Assembly (NCBI GenBank): GCA_000754455.1
Contig: JNSE01000001.1
Location: 14,416-78,415, forward strand
Reading direction: 5' to 3'
DNA: 64,000 nt
Origin: an actinobacterium acAMD-2
GTDB taxonomy: Bacteria; Actinomycetota; Actinomycetes; UBA12327
Both the position numbers and the translations under genes were made by a program. Within the stretch, counting starts at the first letter, position 1; the number at the start of each line of letters is the position of its first letter. Shown here one piece after another: positions 17,481 to 26,874 of the stretch. The notes beneath the pieces were generated by a model. The model was not told the origin of the DNA, did no database searches, and was given only the letters and a program-made list of their open reading frames with translations.

Positions 17481-17935
17481 AGGATTCCTGTCTGGGTAAC
17501 TGTGCGGGGAAGCACTAGGGCGTTGGGTCAGGATACGGCACCACCGATCCTCAGCCGTGGTACTAAGCCCCCGCCTAGACCAATTTCTTCCGCCCCAGGG
17601 GCCGTCCCGTCCTCAGGGCTCGGATGTGGGCCACTGATGCCTAGTCTGTGGATAACTTGGCCTCACAGGCCCAATTTTACGTTGATGACGGGACTTGCGA
17701 CCCCCCCAATGTGGCCCCTTGGCAGTGCCATGGGGCAGGGTAGAGATCAGTTCTCCCGTGAGAGGACCACATCCCCCAACTCTTCAGCGTTGGGCTCCCC
17801 CATGTGGTTTTCACACCGCCCGTTGATCGCCACTGAGCGTGAGGGCCAGCGCCTCCCGTTCAGCACGAATGGGGCCAGAGACCCGGAGAGAGTTGCACCT
17901 GCGCGAACGGCAGGGGTGCTGGCGAAGGGTTCTAT
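17481..17935 (+). promoter_or_regulatory. 455-nt non-coding region with a structured leader for the lytic transglycosylase gene
   Basis: No gene is supported here. A promoter-like pair TTGGCA (17719-17724), 16-nt spacer, TAGAGA (17741-17746) would give a 5' UTR of roughly 180 nt. Within it lies a nested hairpin at 17766-17808: outer arms ACCACAT/ATGTGGT, inner arms CCCAAC/GTTGGG, followed at once by TTTTC, like an attenuator. CCCCAT (17798-17803) could pair instead with ATGGGG (17869-17874). A second stem (GCACCTGC with GCAGGGGTGC, 17895-17919) ends just before the ribosome binding site. Further upstream, 17658-17675 is another small hairpin followed by TTTT. The ydaO riboswitch motifs common before such genes were not found. 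Confidence 0.5.
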
Positions 17936-18658
17936 GTGAGTAAGGCTCGACACACATCAACGCTGGTTGCTTTGTCAGCGGTCTTGGTTATGGGTGGAAC
18001 GGCAGCTATGGCTGGCACCGTCACCCGCGAGCCCGCCGCCACCTCGGTTGTTGCTGTCAGTCAGTCTCGGGCCAACGCTGACGTTCGCGTGAATCGCTCG
18101 ACTGACCGCCTTTCTGAACTCGCTCGTGCCAAGAAGTTGGCGGCCCAGCAGGCCGCTGCTCGAAAGGCAGCCCTGAAGCGTGCTGCCACTAAGAAGGCCA
18201 ACGCCCAGCAAGCTCGCATTGCCGCTGCCAAGCGCGCTGCCGCTAAGAAGGCCGCTGCGAAAAAGGCTCGCATTGCCGCTGCCAAGCGCGCTGCTGCACG
18301 CAAGGCTGCTGCGAAAAGGGCATCTCGTAGTGGAATCCGCTCCATCGCCCCCAACACTGGATCCAACCGTCGTATCGGTCGCGAGATGGCTGCCAAGCGA
18401 GGCTGGACGGGCGATCAGTGGACCTGCTTAAACAACTTGTGGACTAAGGAATCCGGGTGGAGCACTCGTGCCACCAACGCGTCCGGCTCGGCTGGCGGTA
18501 TCCCGCAAGCTCTGCCCGCATCCAAGATGGCCTCAGCTGGCGATGACTGGCGCACCAATCCCGCGACGCAAATCAAGTGGGGTTTGCGTTACATCTCGGG
18601 TCGCTACGGAAACCCCTGTGGAGCCTGGCGTCACTTCCAAAACCGAAACTGGTACTAA
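17936..18658 (+). CDS. Secreted lytic-transglycosylase-like protein with Ala/Lys-rich linker
   Basis: A 240-residue exported protein. A signal peptide (about residues 1-27, ending GTAAMAG) is followed by a long Ala/Lys/Arg-rich helix region (about 65-130) built from near-identical KRAAAKKA units, then a C-terminal lysozyme-like domain. That domain has WTCLNNLWTKESGWSTRATN with the catalytic-type Glu in ESGW, GGIPQALP and a final CGAWRHFQNRNWY, as in the SLT-like domain of many actinobacterial wall hydrolases. It probably cleaves peptidoglycan. The basic linker could bind wall polymers. The start is a GTG with AAGGG 6 nt upstream. Its long leader suggests RNA-level control. Confidence 0.8.
   Translation: MSKARHTSTLVALSAVLVMGGTAAMAGTVTREPAATSVVAVSQSRANADVRVNRSTDRLSELARAKKLAAQQAAARKAALKRAATKKANAQQARIAAAKRAAAKKAAAKKARIAAAKRAAARKAAAKRASRSGIRSIAPNTGSNRRIGREMAAKRGWTGDQWTCLNNLWTKESGWSTRATNASGSAGGIPQALPASKMASAGDDWRTNPATQIKWGLRYISGRYGNPCGAWRHFQNRNWY
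18212..18294 (+). repeat. 29-bp direct repeat inside the Ala/Lys linker coding region
   Basis: A 29-nt segment encoding ARIAAAKRA occurs identically at 18212-18240 and 18266-18294, a period of 54 nt (18 codons). Being a multiple of three, copy-number change would lengthen or shorten the linker without breaking the frame. Confidence 0.7.
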
Positions 18659-18670
18659 ACCAGGAGTTGG

Positions 18671-20332
<1,662 letters not shown>

Positions 20333-20341
20333 GCGTCCTTC

Positions 20342-21361
20342 TTAGAGAGTGAGTTTTCCAGCAAAGTCGACAGAGGAATACAGCCCGAGCTTGCCGAAGG
20401 CGTGCTCGCTGTGAATTTCACGAATCGTTCCGCTCTTGGAGCGCATCACGATGGAGTGGGTCTTGGCGCCGCCTCCGCGGTAGCGCACGCCGCGCAGCAG
20501 TTCACCATCGGTGACACCGGTTGCGACGAAGAAGACGTTGTCACTGCGAACCAGGTCATCAGTGAACAGGACGCGGTCGAGGTCGTGTCCGGCGTCGAGG
20601 GCCTGGCGACGTTCAGCGTCATCGCGAGGCCAGAGCTTGGTCTGGAGGACGCCACCGGTGCACTTAATCGCGCAGGCAGTGATGATTCCTTCGGGTGTTC
20701 CGCCGATGCCGAGCATCAGGTCCACGCCGGTTCCTTCGCGCACGGCCATGATTGCGCCGGCGACGTCCCCGTCGGTGATGAACTTGATACGTGCACCGGT
20801 CTCACGGATCCGCTGCACCATGTCAGAGTGACGCGGACGGTCCAGGATGCACACGGTCACGTCTTCGGGCTTTTCACCCTTGGCTTTGGCAACTGCGCGC
20901 ACGTTGTCTTCAACAGGTGCGTCAATGTCGACATAAGGCGCAGCCTCGGGACCGGTAGCCAACTTGTTCATGTAGAACACAGCGGAGGGGTCATACATCG
21001 TTCCGTGTTCGGCAACCGCCAAAACTGACAACGCATTGGGCATGCCCTTGGCGGTCAGTGTGGTGCCATCGATGGGGTCAACGGCGACGTCAACTTCGGG
21101 TCCTTCACCGGTGCCCACGCGCTCCCCGTTGAACAACATGGGGGCTTCGTCCTTTTCGCCTTCACCAATGACGACGATGCCGTTCATGGCAACTGATGAG
21201 ACCAGCAGACGCATCGCGCTGACTGCGGCGCCGTCAGCACCGTTCTTGTCACCTCGGCCTACCCAGCGTCCGCCGGCCATGGCGGCTGCCTCGGTGACTC
21301 GAACCAAGTCAAGGGCAAGGTTGCGGTCGGGCCGCTCGATAATCGTGGCTTCCTGGCTCAT
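20342..21361 (-). CDS. glpX: Class II fructose-1,6-bisphosphatase GlpX
   Basis: A 339-residue GlpX-type phosphatase acting in gluconeogenesis. It contains the metal and phosphate motifs WVGRGDKNGADGAA, VIGEGEKDEAPML and VDPIDGTTLTAKG. I chose the second ATG (21361) because AGGGG lies 6 nt upstream of it; an ATG two codons earlier overlaps that site. It is followed after 9 nt by the fumarase gene on the same strand, a glpX-fumarase arrangement known from other actinobacteria. The divergent DUF4245 gene starts 104 nt away. Confidence 0.93.
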   Translation of the reverse strand: MSQEATIIERPDRNLALDLVRVTEAAAMAGGRWVGRGDKNGADGAAVSAMRLLVSSVAMNGIVVIGEGEKDEAPMLFNGERVGTGEGPEVDVAVDPIDGTTLTAKGMPNALSVLAVAEHGTMYDPSAVFYMNKLATGPEAAPYVDIDAPVEDNVRAVAKAKGEKPEDVTVCILDRPRHSDMVQRIRETGARIKFITDGDVAGAIMAVREGTGVDLMLGIGGTPEGIITACAIKCTGGVLQTKLWPRDDAERRQALDAGHDLDRVLFTDDLVRSDNVFFVATGVTDGELLRGVRYRGGGAKTHSIVMRSKSGTIREIHSEHAFGKLGLYSSVDFAGKLTL

Positions 21362-21465
21362 GCACATCCCCTGGCAATGGTGGTGAGGTCTATGGGCTCA
21401 CTCTATCGGGGAGCAAATGACCCCCCGTGGGTCTAGGGGCTCGGGTTGTCCGCGACTATTGGACT

Positions 21466-21999
21466 ATGGCTGGACGTCGCGGATTTGAGTCGGTGCGAGA
21501 CATGGTGCTCTCGCTGGGTGTGGTTTTAGCCTTCGTTGCGATGCTGCTCTTGGTGACCTTTCGCCAAAGTGAAGATCCGGTCAAAGTCGTGGACTCAACG
21601 GCCGTTCGACAAGGTGTGGCGACCAATGCGCCGTACAAGGCGGTCCTTCCCAAGGACGTGAAGGGGTGGCGCGTCACCAGCGCTCGAGTCGCACTACCAG
21701 GGGACAACCCCTTCGGGTGGAGCATCGGTTTTTACACCGACAAAGACACCTATGTCGGTATTGGTCAAAGCAACCAAGAAGCCTCGCGTTACCTGCGTGA
21801 GGAAAAAGCTGACGGCGACGAAGTGGGCAAAACCAACGTCGGTGGCGTGGAGTGGACCAAGTTAGAGCGCGAAGATGAATCGCGACGCTGGTTGGCTAAC
21901 ACGCGCAACGGTGTCACCACGTTGATCGCCGGTACGGGCGAATTTAGCGAGTTGGAAAAGTTGGCGAACTCATTGGAGCTGGCGAAGACCTCAGGCTGA
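21466..21999 (+). CDS. DUF4245 membrane-anchored protein
   Basis: A 177-residue protein with a short basic N-terminus (GRRGFESVRDM), one transmembrane helix (about residues 15-33, LSLGVVLAFVAMLLLVTF) and an extracytoplasmic domain with FGWSIGFYTDKDTYVGIGQ. This is the DUF4245 pattern, found beside glpX in actinobacteria (Rv1100 in M. tuberculosis). The function is unknown. The start is taken as the ATG at 21466, where the family begins; a GTG at 21427 would add 13 residues. It overlaps the convergent xseB by 9 nt. Confidence 0.82.
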   Translation: MAGRRGFESVRDMVLSLGVVLAFVAMLLLVTFRQSEDPVKVVDSTAVRQGVATNAPYKAVLPKDVKGWRVTSARVALPGDNPFGWSIGFYTDKDTYVGIGQSNQEASRYLREEKADGDEVGKTNVGGVEWTKLEREDESRRWLANTRNGVTTLIAGTGEFSELEKLANSLELAKTSG

Positions 22000-22215
22000 C
22001 GCGTCGTCACCCTTGACTGCATCCAGTCGCTCTTGTGCCCCATCAAGCCAGCCTTGGCACACGGCCGCTAAGTGCTCCCCGCGCTCCCACAGGCTCAAGG
22101 ATTCCTCCAAGGTGGAGTCACCAGCTTCGAGTTTGGCCACAATCTCCACCAATTCATCGCGGGCTTCCTCGTAAGAGGGGCGATCGGTGAATTTCGGTGC
22201 TGCTTGTTCACTCAT
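21991..22215 (-). CDS. xseB: Exodeoxyribonuclease VII small subunit
   Basis: A 74-residue XseB. It shows the family signature SYEEARDELVEIVAKLE and STLEESLSLWERGEHL. With XseA it forms exonuclease VII, which degrades single-stranded DNA from both ends. Its start overlaps the stop of xseA by 4 nt, so the two are translationally coupled. Its 3' end overlaps the convergent DUF4245 gene by 9 nt. Confidence 0.95.
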   Translation of the reverse strand: MSEQAAPKFTDRPSYEEARDELVEIVAKLEAGDSTLEESLSLWERGEHLAAVCQGWLDGAQERLDAVKGDDASA

Positions 22216-23441
22216 GCTGGGTCCTTGGCTGTTATCTGGTTGACGGTGGCACTGAAACTACCTGATGCGACGCGTACGTGGACCACCTCTTCTGGATTGA
22301 GTTGGCTGGAATCACGAATGATGTGATGGTCGGGGCCTTGAACGATGGCGTATCCGCGTTCGAGGGTGAAGCCTGGTGACAGTGCGCGAACAATGTCACG
22401 AGTATGTGCGAGCTGTGTTGTTGCGTGCAAAACCACGTTAGTGATGTGAACACGAATGCGCCGCCGGCTATTCAGCAAGTCCTCGCGTCGCGCAATCAAG
22501 AATCCATCAGGGGTGGCCAGCACTGGTCGCGCACGCAGTTGGGTCAACGAGGCGCTCTCACGAGTGATGAGTTGGCCGATGGTGCGGCGCACAGACTGGC
22601 GCGCGTTGTTAAGGGCGTTGAGTTCCTGCTGAAAGTCGGGTACCAGCTTGCTGGCCGCATCGGTGGGTGTCGAAGCACGAACATCAGCGACGTAATCCAG
22701 CAAAGGCGAATCCGGTTCGTGTCCGATGGCTGAGACCACGGGGATAGTGCAGGCAGCGACGGCTCGAATCAAAGTTTCGTCAGAAAACGCCAAGAGGTCT
22801 TCGACCGATCCTCCGCCACGGGCGATGACGATGACGTCCACGGTGGGGTCTGCTTGGAGTTGTTCAAGTGCTTTGAGGATTTCTGGCACGGTTGTCGGAC
22901 CCTGTACAGAGGTGTTCTTGACAGTGAACTTCACCCCCGGCCAACGTTTCTTAGTGTTTTCTAAGACGTCTCGCTCAGCTGCACTTGCCTTCCCAGTAAT
23001 CAAGCCAATGTTGCGTGGCAAGAAAGGCAACCCGATTTTGCGATCCGCATCGAACAATCCTTCGGCCGCAAACATCTTGCGCAGCGTTTCGATGCGGGCA
23101 AGGAGTTCACCCAATCCCACGGGCCGGATGTCACTGATCTCTAGCGAGAAGGAACCACGGTTGGGGTAGAAGTTGGGTTTGCCATTGACGACGACTCGAT
23201 CACCATCTGCGATGTCTGGCATCAACGTCTTGATCAAGTTCGATGGGCAGGTGATCGACAGCGAGTAGTCCTCGTTGACATCGCGCAACGTCATGAACGT
23301 CTTTTGGTATCCCGAGCGAATCTTTACCTGCGTGACTTGGCCCTCGACCCAGACCTGGCCGAGCTTTTCAATCCAATTCTTGATTTCGTGGCTCACCTGG
23401 CTAACAGCCATCGGCGTCTCGACGGAATTGGATGCGGGCAC
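22212..23441 (-). CDS. xseA: Exodeoxyribonuclease VII large subunit
   Basis: A 409-residue XseA, normal length. An N-terminal OB-fold (about residues 12-110; WIEKLGQVWVEGQVTQVK) binds single-stranded DNA; the catalytic region contains SVEDLLAFSDETLIRAVA and PVVSAIGHEPDSPLLDYVADVRASTPTDAA. A C-terminal coiled coil precedes the end (ALSPGFTLERGYAIV). The start is a GTG with no ribosome binding site but a TACGAT -10 element six nt upstream, so the xseAB mRNA is likely leaderless. It is divergent from ispH, as in mycobacteria. Confidence 0.94.
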   Translation of the reverse strand: MPASNSVETPMAVSQVSHEIKNWIEKLGQVWVEGQVTQVKIRSGYQKTFMTLRDVNEDYSLSITCPSNLIKTLMPDIADGDRVVVNGKPNFYPNRGSFSLEISDIRPVGLGELLARIETLRKMFAAEGLFDADRKIGLPFLPRNIGLITGKASAAERDVLENTKKRWPGVKFTVKNTSVQGPTTVPEILKALEQLQADPTVDVIVIARGGGSVEDLLAFSDETLIRAVAACTIPVVSAIGHEPDSPLLDYVADVRASTPTDAASKLVPDFQQELNALNNARQSVRRTIGQLITRESASLTQLRARPVLATPDGFLIARREDLLNSRRRIRVHITNVVLHATTQLAHTRDIVRALSPGFTLERGYAIVQGPDHHIIRDSSQLNPEEVVHVRVASGSFSATVNQITAKDPA

Positions 23442-23447
23442 CCGCCG

Positions 23448-23453
23448 ATCGTA
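23448..23453 (-). promoter_or_regulatory. -10 element of xseAB (leaderless GTG)
   Basis: On the minus strand TACGAT, then CGGCGG (6 nt), then GTG at 23441. This is the same hexamer and spacing as at ispH on the other strand. Confidence 0.6.
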
Positions 23454-23497
23454 CGCGGTGAGGGTGACGCAGTAGGGGGTATTGGACCCTTGGCACC

Positions 23498-23503
23498 TAC
23501 GAT
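23498..23503 (+). promoter_or_regulatory. -10 element of ispH (leaderless)
   Basis: TACGAT, then GGGGGC (6 nt), then ATG at 23510. The G-run is adjacent to the ATG and is not a usable Shine-Dalgarno sequence. An identical arrangement precedes mshB. Confidence 0.6.
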
Positions 23504-23509
23504 GGGGGC

Positions 23510-24475
23510 ATGAGTTCTTCGCGTCAGGTCCTGCTCGCTGCCCCTCGTGGATATTGCGCCGGAGTGGACCGTGCAGTGCAAACAGTTGAGGAAGCCCTCG
23601 AACTTAATGGGGCTCCGGTCTATGTCCGCAAAGAGATCGTTCACAACCAGCATGTGGTGCACACGCTTGAGGAGCGTGGAGCGATTTTTGTTGACGAAAC
23701 CGACGAAGTTCCCGAAGGCGCCTTGGTCATTTTTTCGGCCCACGGGGTGGCTCCGGTTGTTCACGAAGAAGCAGCAGCTCGAAACTTGCGCACCATTGAT
23801 GCAACGTGCCCGTTGGTGACCAAAGTTCACAACGAAGCCCGACGCTTTGCCGAAGACGGTTTTGACATCTTGCTCATCGGTCACGATGGTCATGAAGAAG
23901 TCATCGGCACCACCGGTGAGGCACCCGATCGGATCACCTTGGTTGGCGGACCGGGTGAGGCCAGCGAAATCGTGGTGGCTAACCCCGAAAAGATAGCTTG
24001 GCTCTCACAAACCACGTTGTCGGTGGACGAGACGATGGAAACGGTCGAGAAGCTGCGGGAGCGCTTCCCCCTGCTCGTCGATCCACCTAGCGATGACATT
24101 TGTTATGCGACACAAAACCGTCAGTCCTCGGTCAAGCTCATTGCCGAACAAAGCGATGTCGTCATCGTGGTGGGATCAGGCAATTCTTCCAACTCGGTGC
24201 GCCTGGTGGAAGTCGCTCTTGACGCCGGTGCCGGTGCGGCTTACCGCGTGGATCACGCCGACGAGATCCAAGAGGGATGGGTCGAGGGTGCGACCACGGT
24301 CGGCGTGACCAGTGGCGCCTCGGTCCCCGAGATCTTGGTTGATGGGGTGTTGGAGTGGTTGGCCGCTCGTGACTTCAAGGATGTTAAGGAAGTCAGTGCC
24401 GCCGAAGAGAAGTTGGTCTTTGCCTTGCCGCAAGAACTTCGCCGCGATCTCAAGGCCGCGGGCAAAAACACCTAA
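23510..24475 (+). CDS. ispH: 4-hydroxy-3-methylbut-2-enyl diphosphate reductase
   Basis: A 321-residue IspH (LytB), the last enzyme of the non-mevalonate isoprenoid pathway, which makes isopentenyl and dimethylallyl diphosphate. The three [4Fe-4S] cysteines are present: C16 in APRGYCAGVD, C100 in DATCPLVTKVH and C198 in DDICYATQNRQ. The substrate motif VVGSGNSSNSVRLVEVA is intact. It supplies precursors used by the prenyl synthase elsewhere in this window. The mRNA appears leaderless. Confidence 0.96.
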   Translation: MSSSRQVLLAAPRGYCAGVDRAVQTVEEALELNGAPVYVRKEIVHNQHVVHTLEERGAIFVDETDEVPEGALVIFSAHGVAPVVHEEAAARNLRTIDATCPLVTKVHNEARRFAEDGFDILLIGHDGHEEVIGTTGEAPDRITLVGGPGEASEIVVANPEKIAWLSQTTLSVDETMETVEKLRERFPLLVDPPSDDICYATQNRQSSVKLIAEQSDVVIVVGSGNSSNSVRLVEVALDAGAGAAYRVDHADEIQEGWVEGATTVGVTSGASVPEILVDGVLEWLAARDFKDVKEVSAAEEKLVFALPQELRRDLKAAGKNT

Positions 24476-24478
24476 GCC

Positions 24479-24943
24479 TTAGCGGCCTGTTCGACCGCGC
24501 ACCACGATGACGATGAAACACACAATCGTGGTGAAGAACAACCACGGCGCTCCCACTGCGAGGAACGTCCCCAACGTGGCAAACGAGTTGAGTAGGACTC
24601 CACCGGACTTACCATTGATCGGGCCGCTGGCGAGCAAAATCGCTGCCGAATAAATCAGCGGGGGAGCGACAACAGCTGCCAAGAGGTTGCGTCGTTGAAT
24701 CTTGACTGCCGCATAAATCGAAACGATGGCAAAAACTACATTAGGCAATCCGCCGATGCCGCTGGAGATCCAGGTGCTGAGCAACATCACGAACGCGGTG
24801 GGTCCAAGGCAGATGATGATCATGCCGGGGATGGTCAATCCTGGCGAACGCGTCGCTTTGCTGGGCTTGCGCTTGCTGGTGGTTGATCCCTGAGACCGGG
24901 GAGACAACTCTGGCGGCAACTCTGGCGGCAAACTCGTGGACAC
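24479..24943 (-). CDS. DUF6542-like membrane protein
   Basis: A 154-residue protein. A Pro/Ser-rich, basic cytosolic N-terminus of about 37 residues is followed by four hydrophobic segments, including PGMIIICLGPTAFVMLLS and GLPNVVFAIVSIYAAV. It matches the small actinobacterial membrane proteins found between ispH and ychF (position of Rv1111c). The function is unknown. The GTG start has TACGGT 7 nt upstream. It ends 3 nt from the convergent ispH stop. Confidence 0.68.
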   Translation of the reverse strand: MSTSLPPELPPELSPRSQGSTTSKRKPSKATRSPGLTIPGMIIICLGPTAFVMLLSTWISSGIGGLPNVVFAIVSIYAAVKIQRRNLLAAVVAPPLIYSAAILLASGPINGKSGGVLLNSFATLGTFLAVGAPWLFFTTIVCFIVIVVRGRTGR

Positions 24944-24950
24944 ATCCCAA

Positions 24951-24956
24951 ACCGTA
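24951..24956 (-). promoter_or_regulatory. -10 element of the DUF6542-like gene (leaderless GTG)
   Basis: On the minus strand TACGGT, then 7 nt (TTGGGAT), then GTG at 24943, with no ribosome binding site. Confidence 0.5.
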
Positions 24957-25011
24957 GTGCCCGGACCGCCTCAAAACCCGAAGGTGAGCCTGCGCCACGG
25001 CGCGAAATTGA

Positions 25012-25431
25012 TCACAGGGCGTCGGATTCGCCAGCATCTTGGGTTTGGAGTTCAATGTTGTTCCACTGAATCCAGTCCAGCAATCCAGCAAAAGCTTCGG
25101 CGCTGATCTGCACATCGAGATCATCGATTTGGCAGCGCATCGTGGTGTCGTCGAACTGAAAAGCAAAGGTTCGTATGTTGATGGGCTCGTCCTTGGCCCA
25201 AAAGAATCGTGCAACGCCAGAGGGCTTTTGGTAATACGCAACGATGATGCGTTGATCGGTAAAGAAGAGCACGCCATCCAAGTTGGTTTCCACCTGTGCT
25301 GTGCATCCCCACAGGAATGTTTCGTCGGTGTAGAGCCGAAGGCGCGCATGATTGAACGGAATACGTGAATCACCGCGCACCATCGTGTCGCCCTGCTCAA
25401 CCGTGGGGAAGATAAAGAACAGTGGATTCAT
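25012..25431 (-). CDS. Uncharacterised protein downstream of rmuC
   Basis: A 139-residue soluble protein that I do not recognise. It has no signal peptide or transmembrane helix. The middle contains ETNLDGVLFFTDQRIIVAYYQ, which resembles the beta-rich PH-like or GRAM-like folds seen in proteins with a tdrRI core, so a PH-like domain is possible. The C-terminus is acidic. I chose the ATG at 25431 because AAAGGT lies 7 nt upstream; a longer reading frame overlaps rmuC. It follows rmuC by 10 nt on the same strand and is probably co-transcribed with it. Confidence 0.7.
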   Translation of the reverse strand: MNPLFFIFPTVEQGDTMVRGDSRIPFNHARLRLYTDETFLWGCTAQVETNLDGVLFFTDQRIIVAYYQKPSGVARFFWAKDEPINIRTFAFQFDDTTMRCQIDDLDVQISAEAFAGLLDWIQWNNIELQTQDAGESDAL

Positions 25432-25441
25432 GGCAAGACCT

Positions 25442-26794
25442 TTAAGCGCCCGTCGATGAGGCCGGCGGCTCAAGGGCGGGAGCTTCATCGACCAGGCGGA
25501 TGCTCAATTCTTCCTGTGCGCCTTCGACGAGTTCGGCTTTGCTGAGCTGGTTGACTGAGGATTCGACCATTTTGGGCTGATCCAAGGGCTCACCAACGAT
25601 TTCTAGATCGTTGAGCTTGCGAGCAGAGACCAAAACCCGACTTTCCAAAGAGCTCACGGTGTTATTGAAGTTCTTGGTGACCGATTCGATGGATTTACCC
25701 AGTGTGGAGATATGGCCGCCGAGCTTGCCGAGTCGGTCGTAGAGCTCCTTGCCCAAGTCGAGGACCTGTTGTGCATTTTGTGACAGCTTTTCCTGCTGCC
25801 ATGCATACGCAATGGTCTTGAGCATCGAGATCAAGGTGGTGGGGGTGGCGATGATGACGTTCTTGCTCATCGCAAATTCAAGGAGATCGCGATCGCGCTC
25901 AAGTGCCGGAGCCAAAAATGATTCGCCGGGAACAAAGAGCACGACGAACTCAGGTGCCGGGGTGAATTGTTTCCAGTAGGCCGTTGCGGAGAGGTTCTTG
26001 ACGTGTTCGCGAAGATGCCGAGCGTGCGCCTGCAAGCGATCCTCAATGAATGCGGGGTCCACGCTCTCGTACGCATCAAGGAAAGCTGCCAATGTGACTT
26101 TGGAATCAACGACGACGTTGCGATCGCCAGCAATTCGGACCACCATGTCCGGGCGTTGACCCTCGCCGTCGGCATTGATCACGCTTTCTTGTTCGTAAAA
26201 GTCGCAGCGATCGGTCATGCCGGATAGCTCAACGATGCGACGCAACTGCATTTCGCCCCAACGACCCCGCGCCTGGGGTGCACGCAGGGCTTGAACCAGT
26301 GATGCAGTCTCTTTCTTCAAACTCTCGTTATTGGTTTGGACCGCGCCGACCTGTTCGCGCAATTCCGCGTACGCCTTGCCGCGCTCGACTTCCAAATCAC
26401 GCAGTTGCTTGTCTACTTGTTCCAGGCTTGCCTTGATCGGGGTCATCAAGTTCTCAACAGCCTTTTGCTGCTTTTCCAATTCGGAATTGTTCGTTTGTTC
26501 CGTGCGCTTGAGGCGCTCCTCGGCCACGGTGAGAAACGATTCAGTGTTGGCCTTGAGTGCATCGGCAGCCAGGGCTTCAAATTGCGTCTTGAGGCGCTCG
26601 AGGTTTGCCTGTTCGTCGGTGGAGCGTTGGGCAGCCAGGTTGCGTTCTGCATCGAGTGTGGCCTTCGCGGTTGCCGCATCGCTTTGTGCTTGAGACAGGG
26701 CAGAAGCGCTGCTGCCTTTCCCGAGCAGATAACCCAACGCCAGTCCAACCAGGACACCCACAACGGCCAAAATCACTACGACGAATGCGCTCAT
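25442..26794 (-). CDS. rmuC: DNA recombination protein RmuC
   Basis: A 450-residue RmuC homologue. One N-terminal transmembrane helix (about residues 3-22) is followed by a long coiled coil (30-190) and then the nuclease-like RmuC domain (about 190-390) with ARGRWGEMQLRRIVELSGM, DMVVRIAGDRNVVVDSKV and FVPGESFLAPALE. RmuC limits inversions at inverted repeats and is predicted to be a nuclease. A CACGAT -10-like element lies 6 nt before the ATG. It is divergent from ychF, with 80 nt between starts. Confidence 0.92.
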   Translation of the reverse strand: MSAFVVVILAVVGVLVGLALGYLLGKGSSASALSQAQSDAATAKATLDAERNLAAQRSTDEQANLERLKTQFEALAADALKANTESFLTVAEERLKRTEQTNNSELEKQQKAVENLMTPIKASLEQVDKQLRDLEVERGKAYAELREQVGAVQTNNESLKKETASLVQALRAPQARGRWGEMQLRRIVELSGMTDRCDFYEQESVINADGEGQRPDMVVRIAGDRNVVVDSKVTLAAFLDAYESVDPAFIEDRLQAHARHLREHVKNLSATAYWKQFTPAPEFVVLFVPGESFLAPALERDRDLLEFAMSKNVIIATPTTLISMLKTIAYAWQQEKLSQNAQQVLDLGKELYDRLGKLGGHISTLGKSIESVTKNFNNTVSSLESRVLVSARKLNDLEIVGEPLDQPKMVESSVNQLSKAELVEGAQEELSIRLVDEAPALEPPASSTGA

Positions 26795-26800
26795 TTGTCC

Positions 26801-26806
26801 ATCGTG
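26801..26806 (-). promoter_or_regulatory. -10-like element of rmuC (leaderless)
   Basis: On the minus strand CACGAT, then GGACAA (6 nt), then ATG at 26794. It differs from TACGAT at the first base only. Confidence 0.45.
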
Positions 26807-26861
26807 TCAGATGTGACTGACACGGCGCAGGCTCGCCTGAGAATGGCGTAGATGCGCCACC

Positions 26862-26867
26862 TAGACT
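26862..26867 (+). promoter_or_regulatory. -10 element of ychF
   Basis: TAGACT lies one nt before an ATG at 26869 and 7 nt before an in-frame GTG at 26875. Transcription from this -10 would start at the GTG, which is also where family similarity begins. Confidence 0.5.
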
Positions 26868-26874
26868 GATGCGC

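Noticed and set aside
17700..17935. ydaO (c-di-AMP) riboswitch before the lytic transglycosylase gene
   Set aside because: The conserved GGGGTGAATC-type and GGGGAACC-type motifs could not be found by eye. A covariance search would settle it.
17934..17936. ATG at 17934 as start of the lytic transglycosylase
   Set aside because: It is followed at once by TGA. The overlapping GTG at 17936 is in frame with the signal peptide and has a good ribosome binding site.
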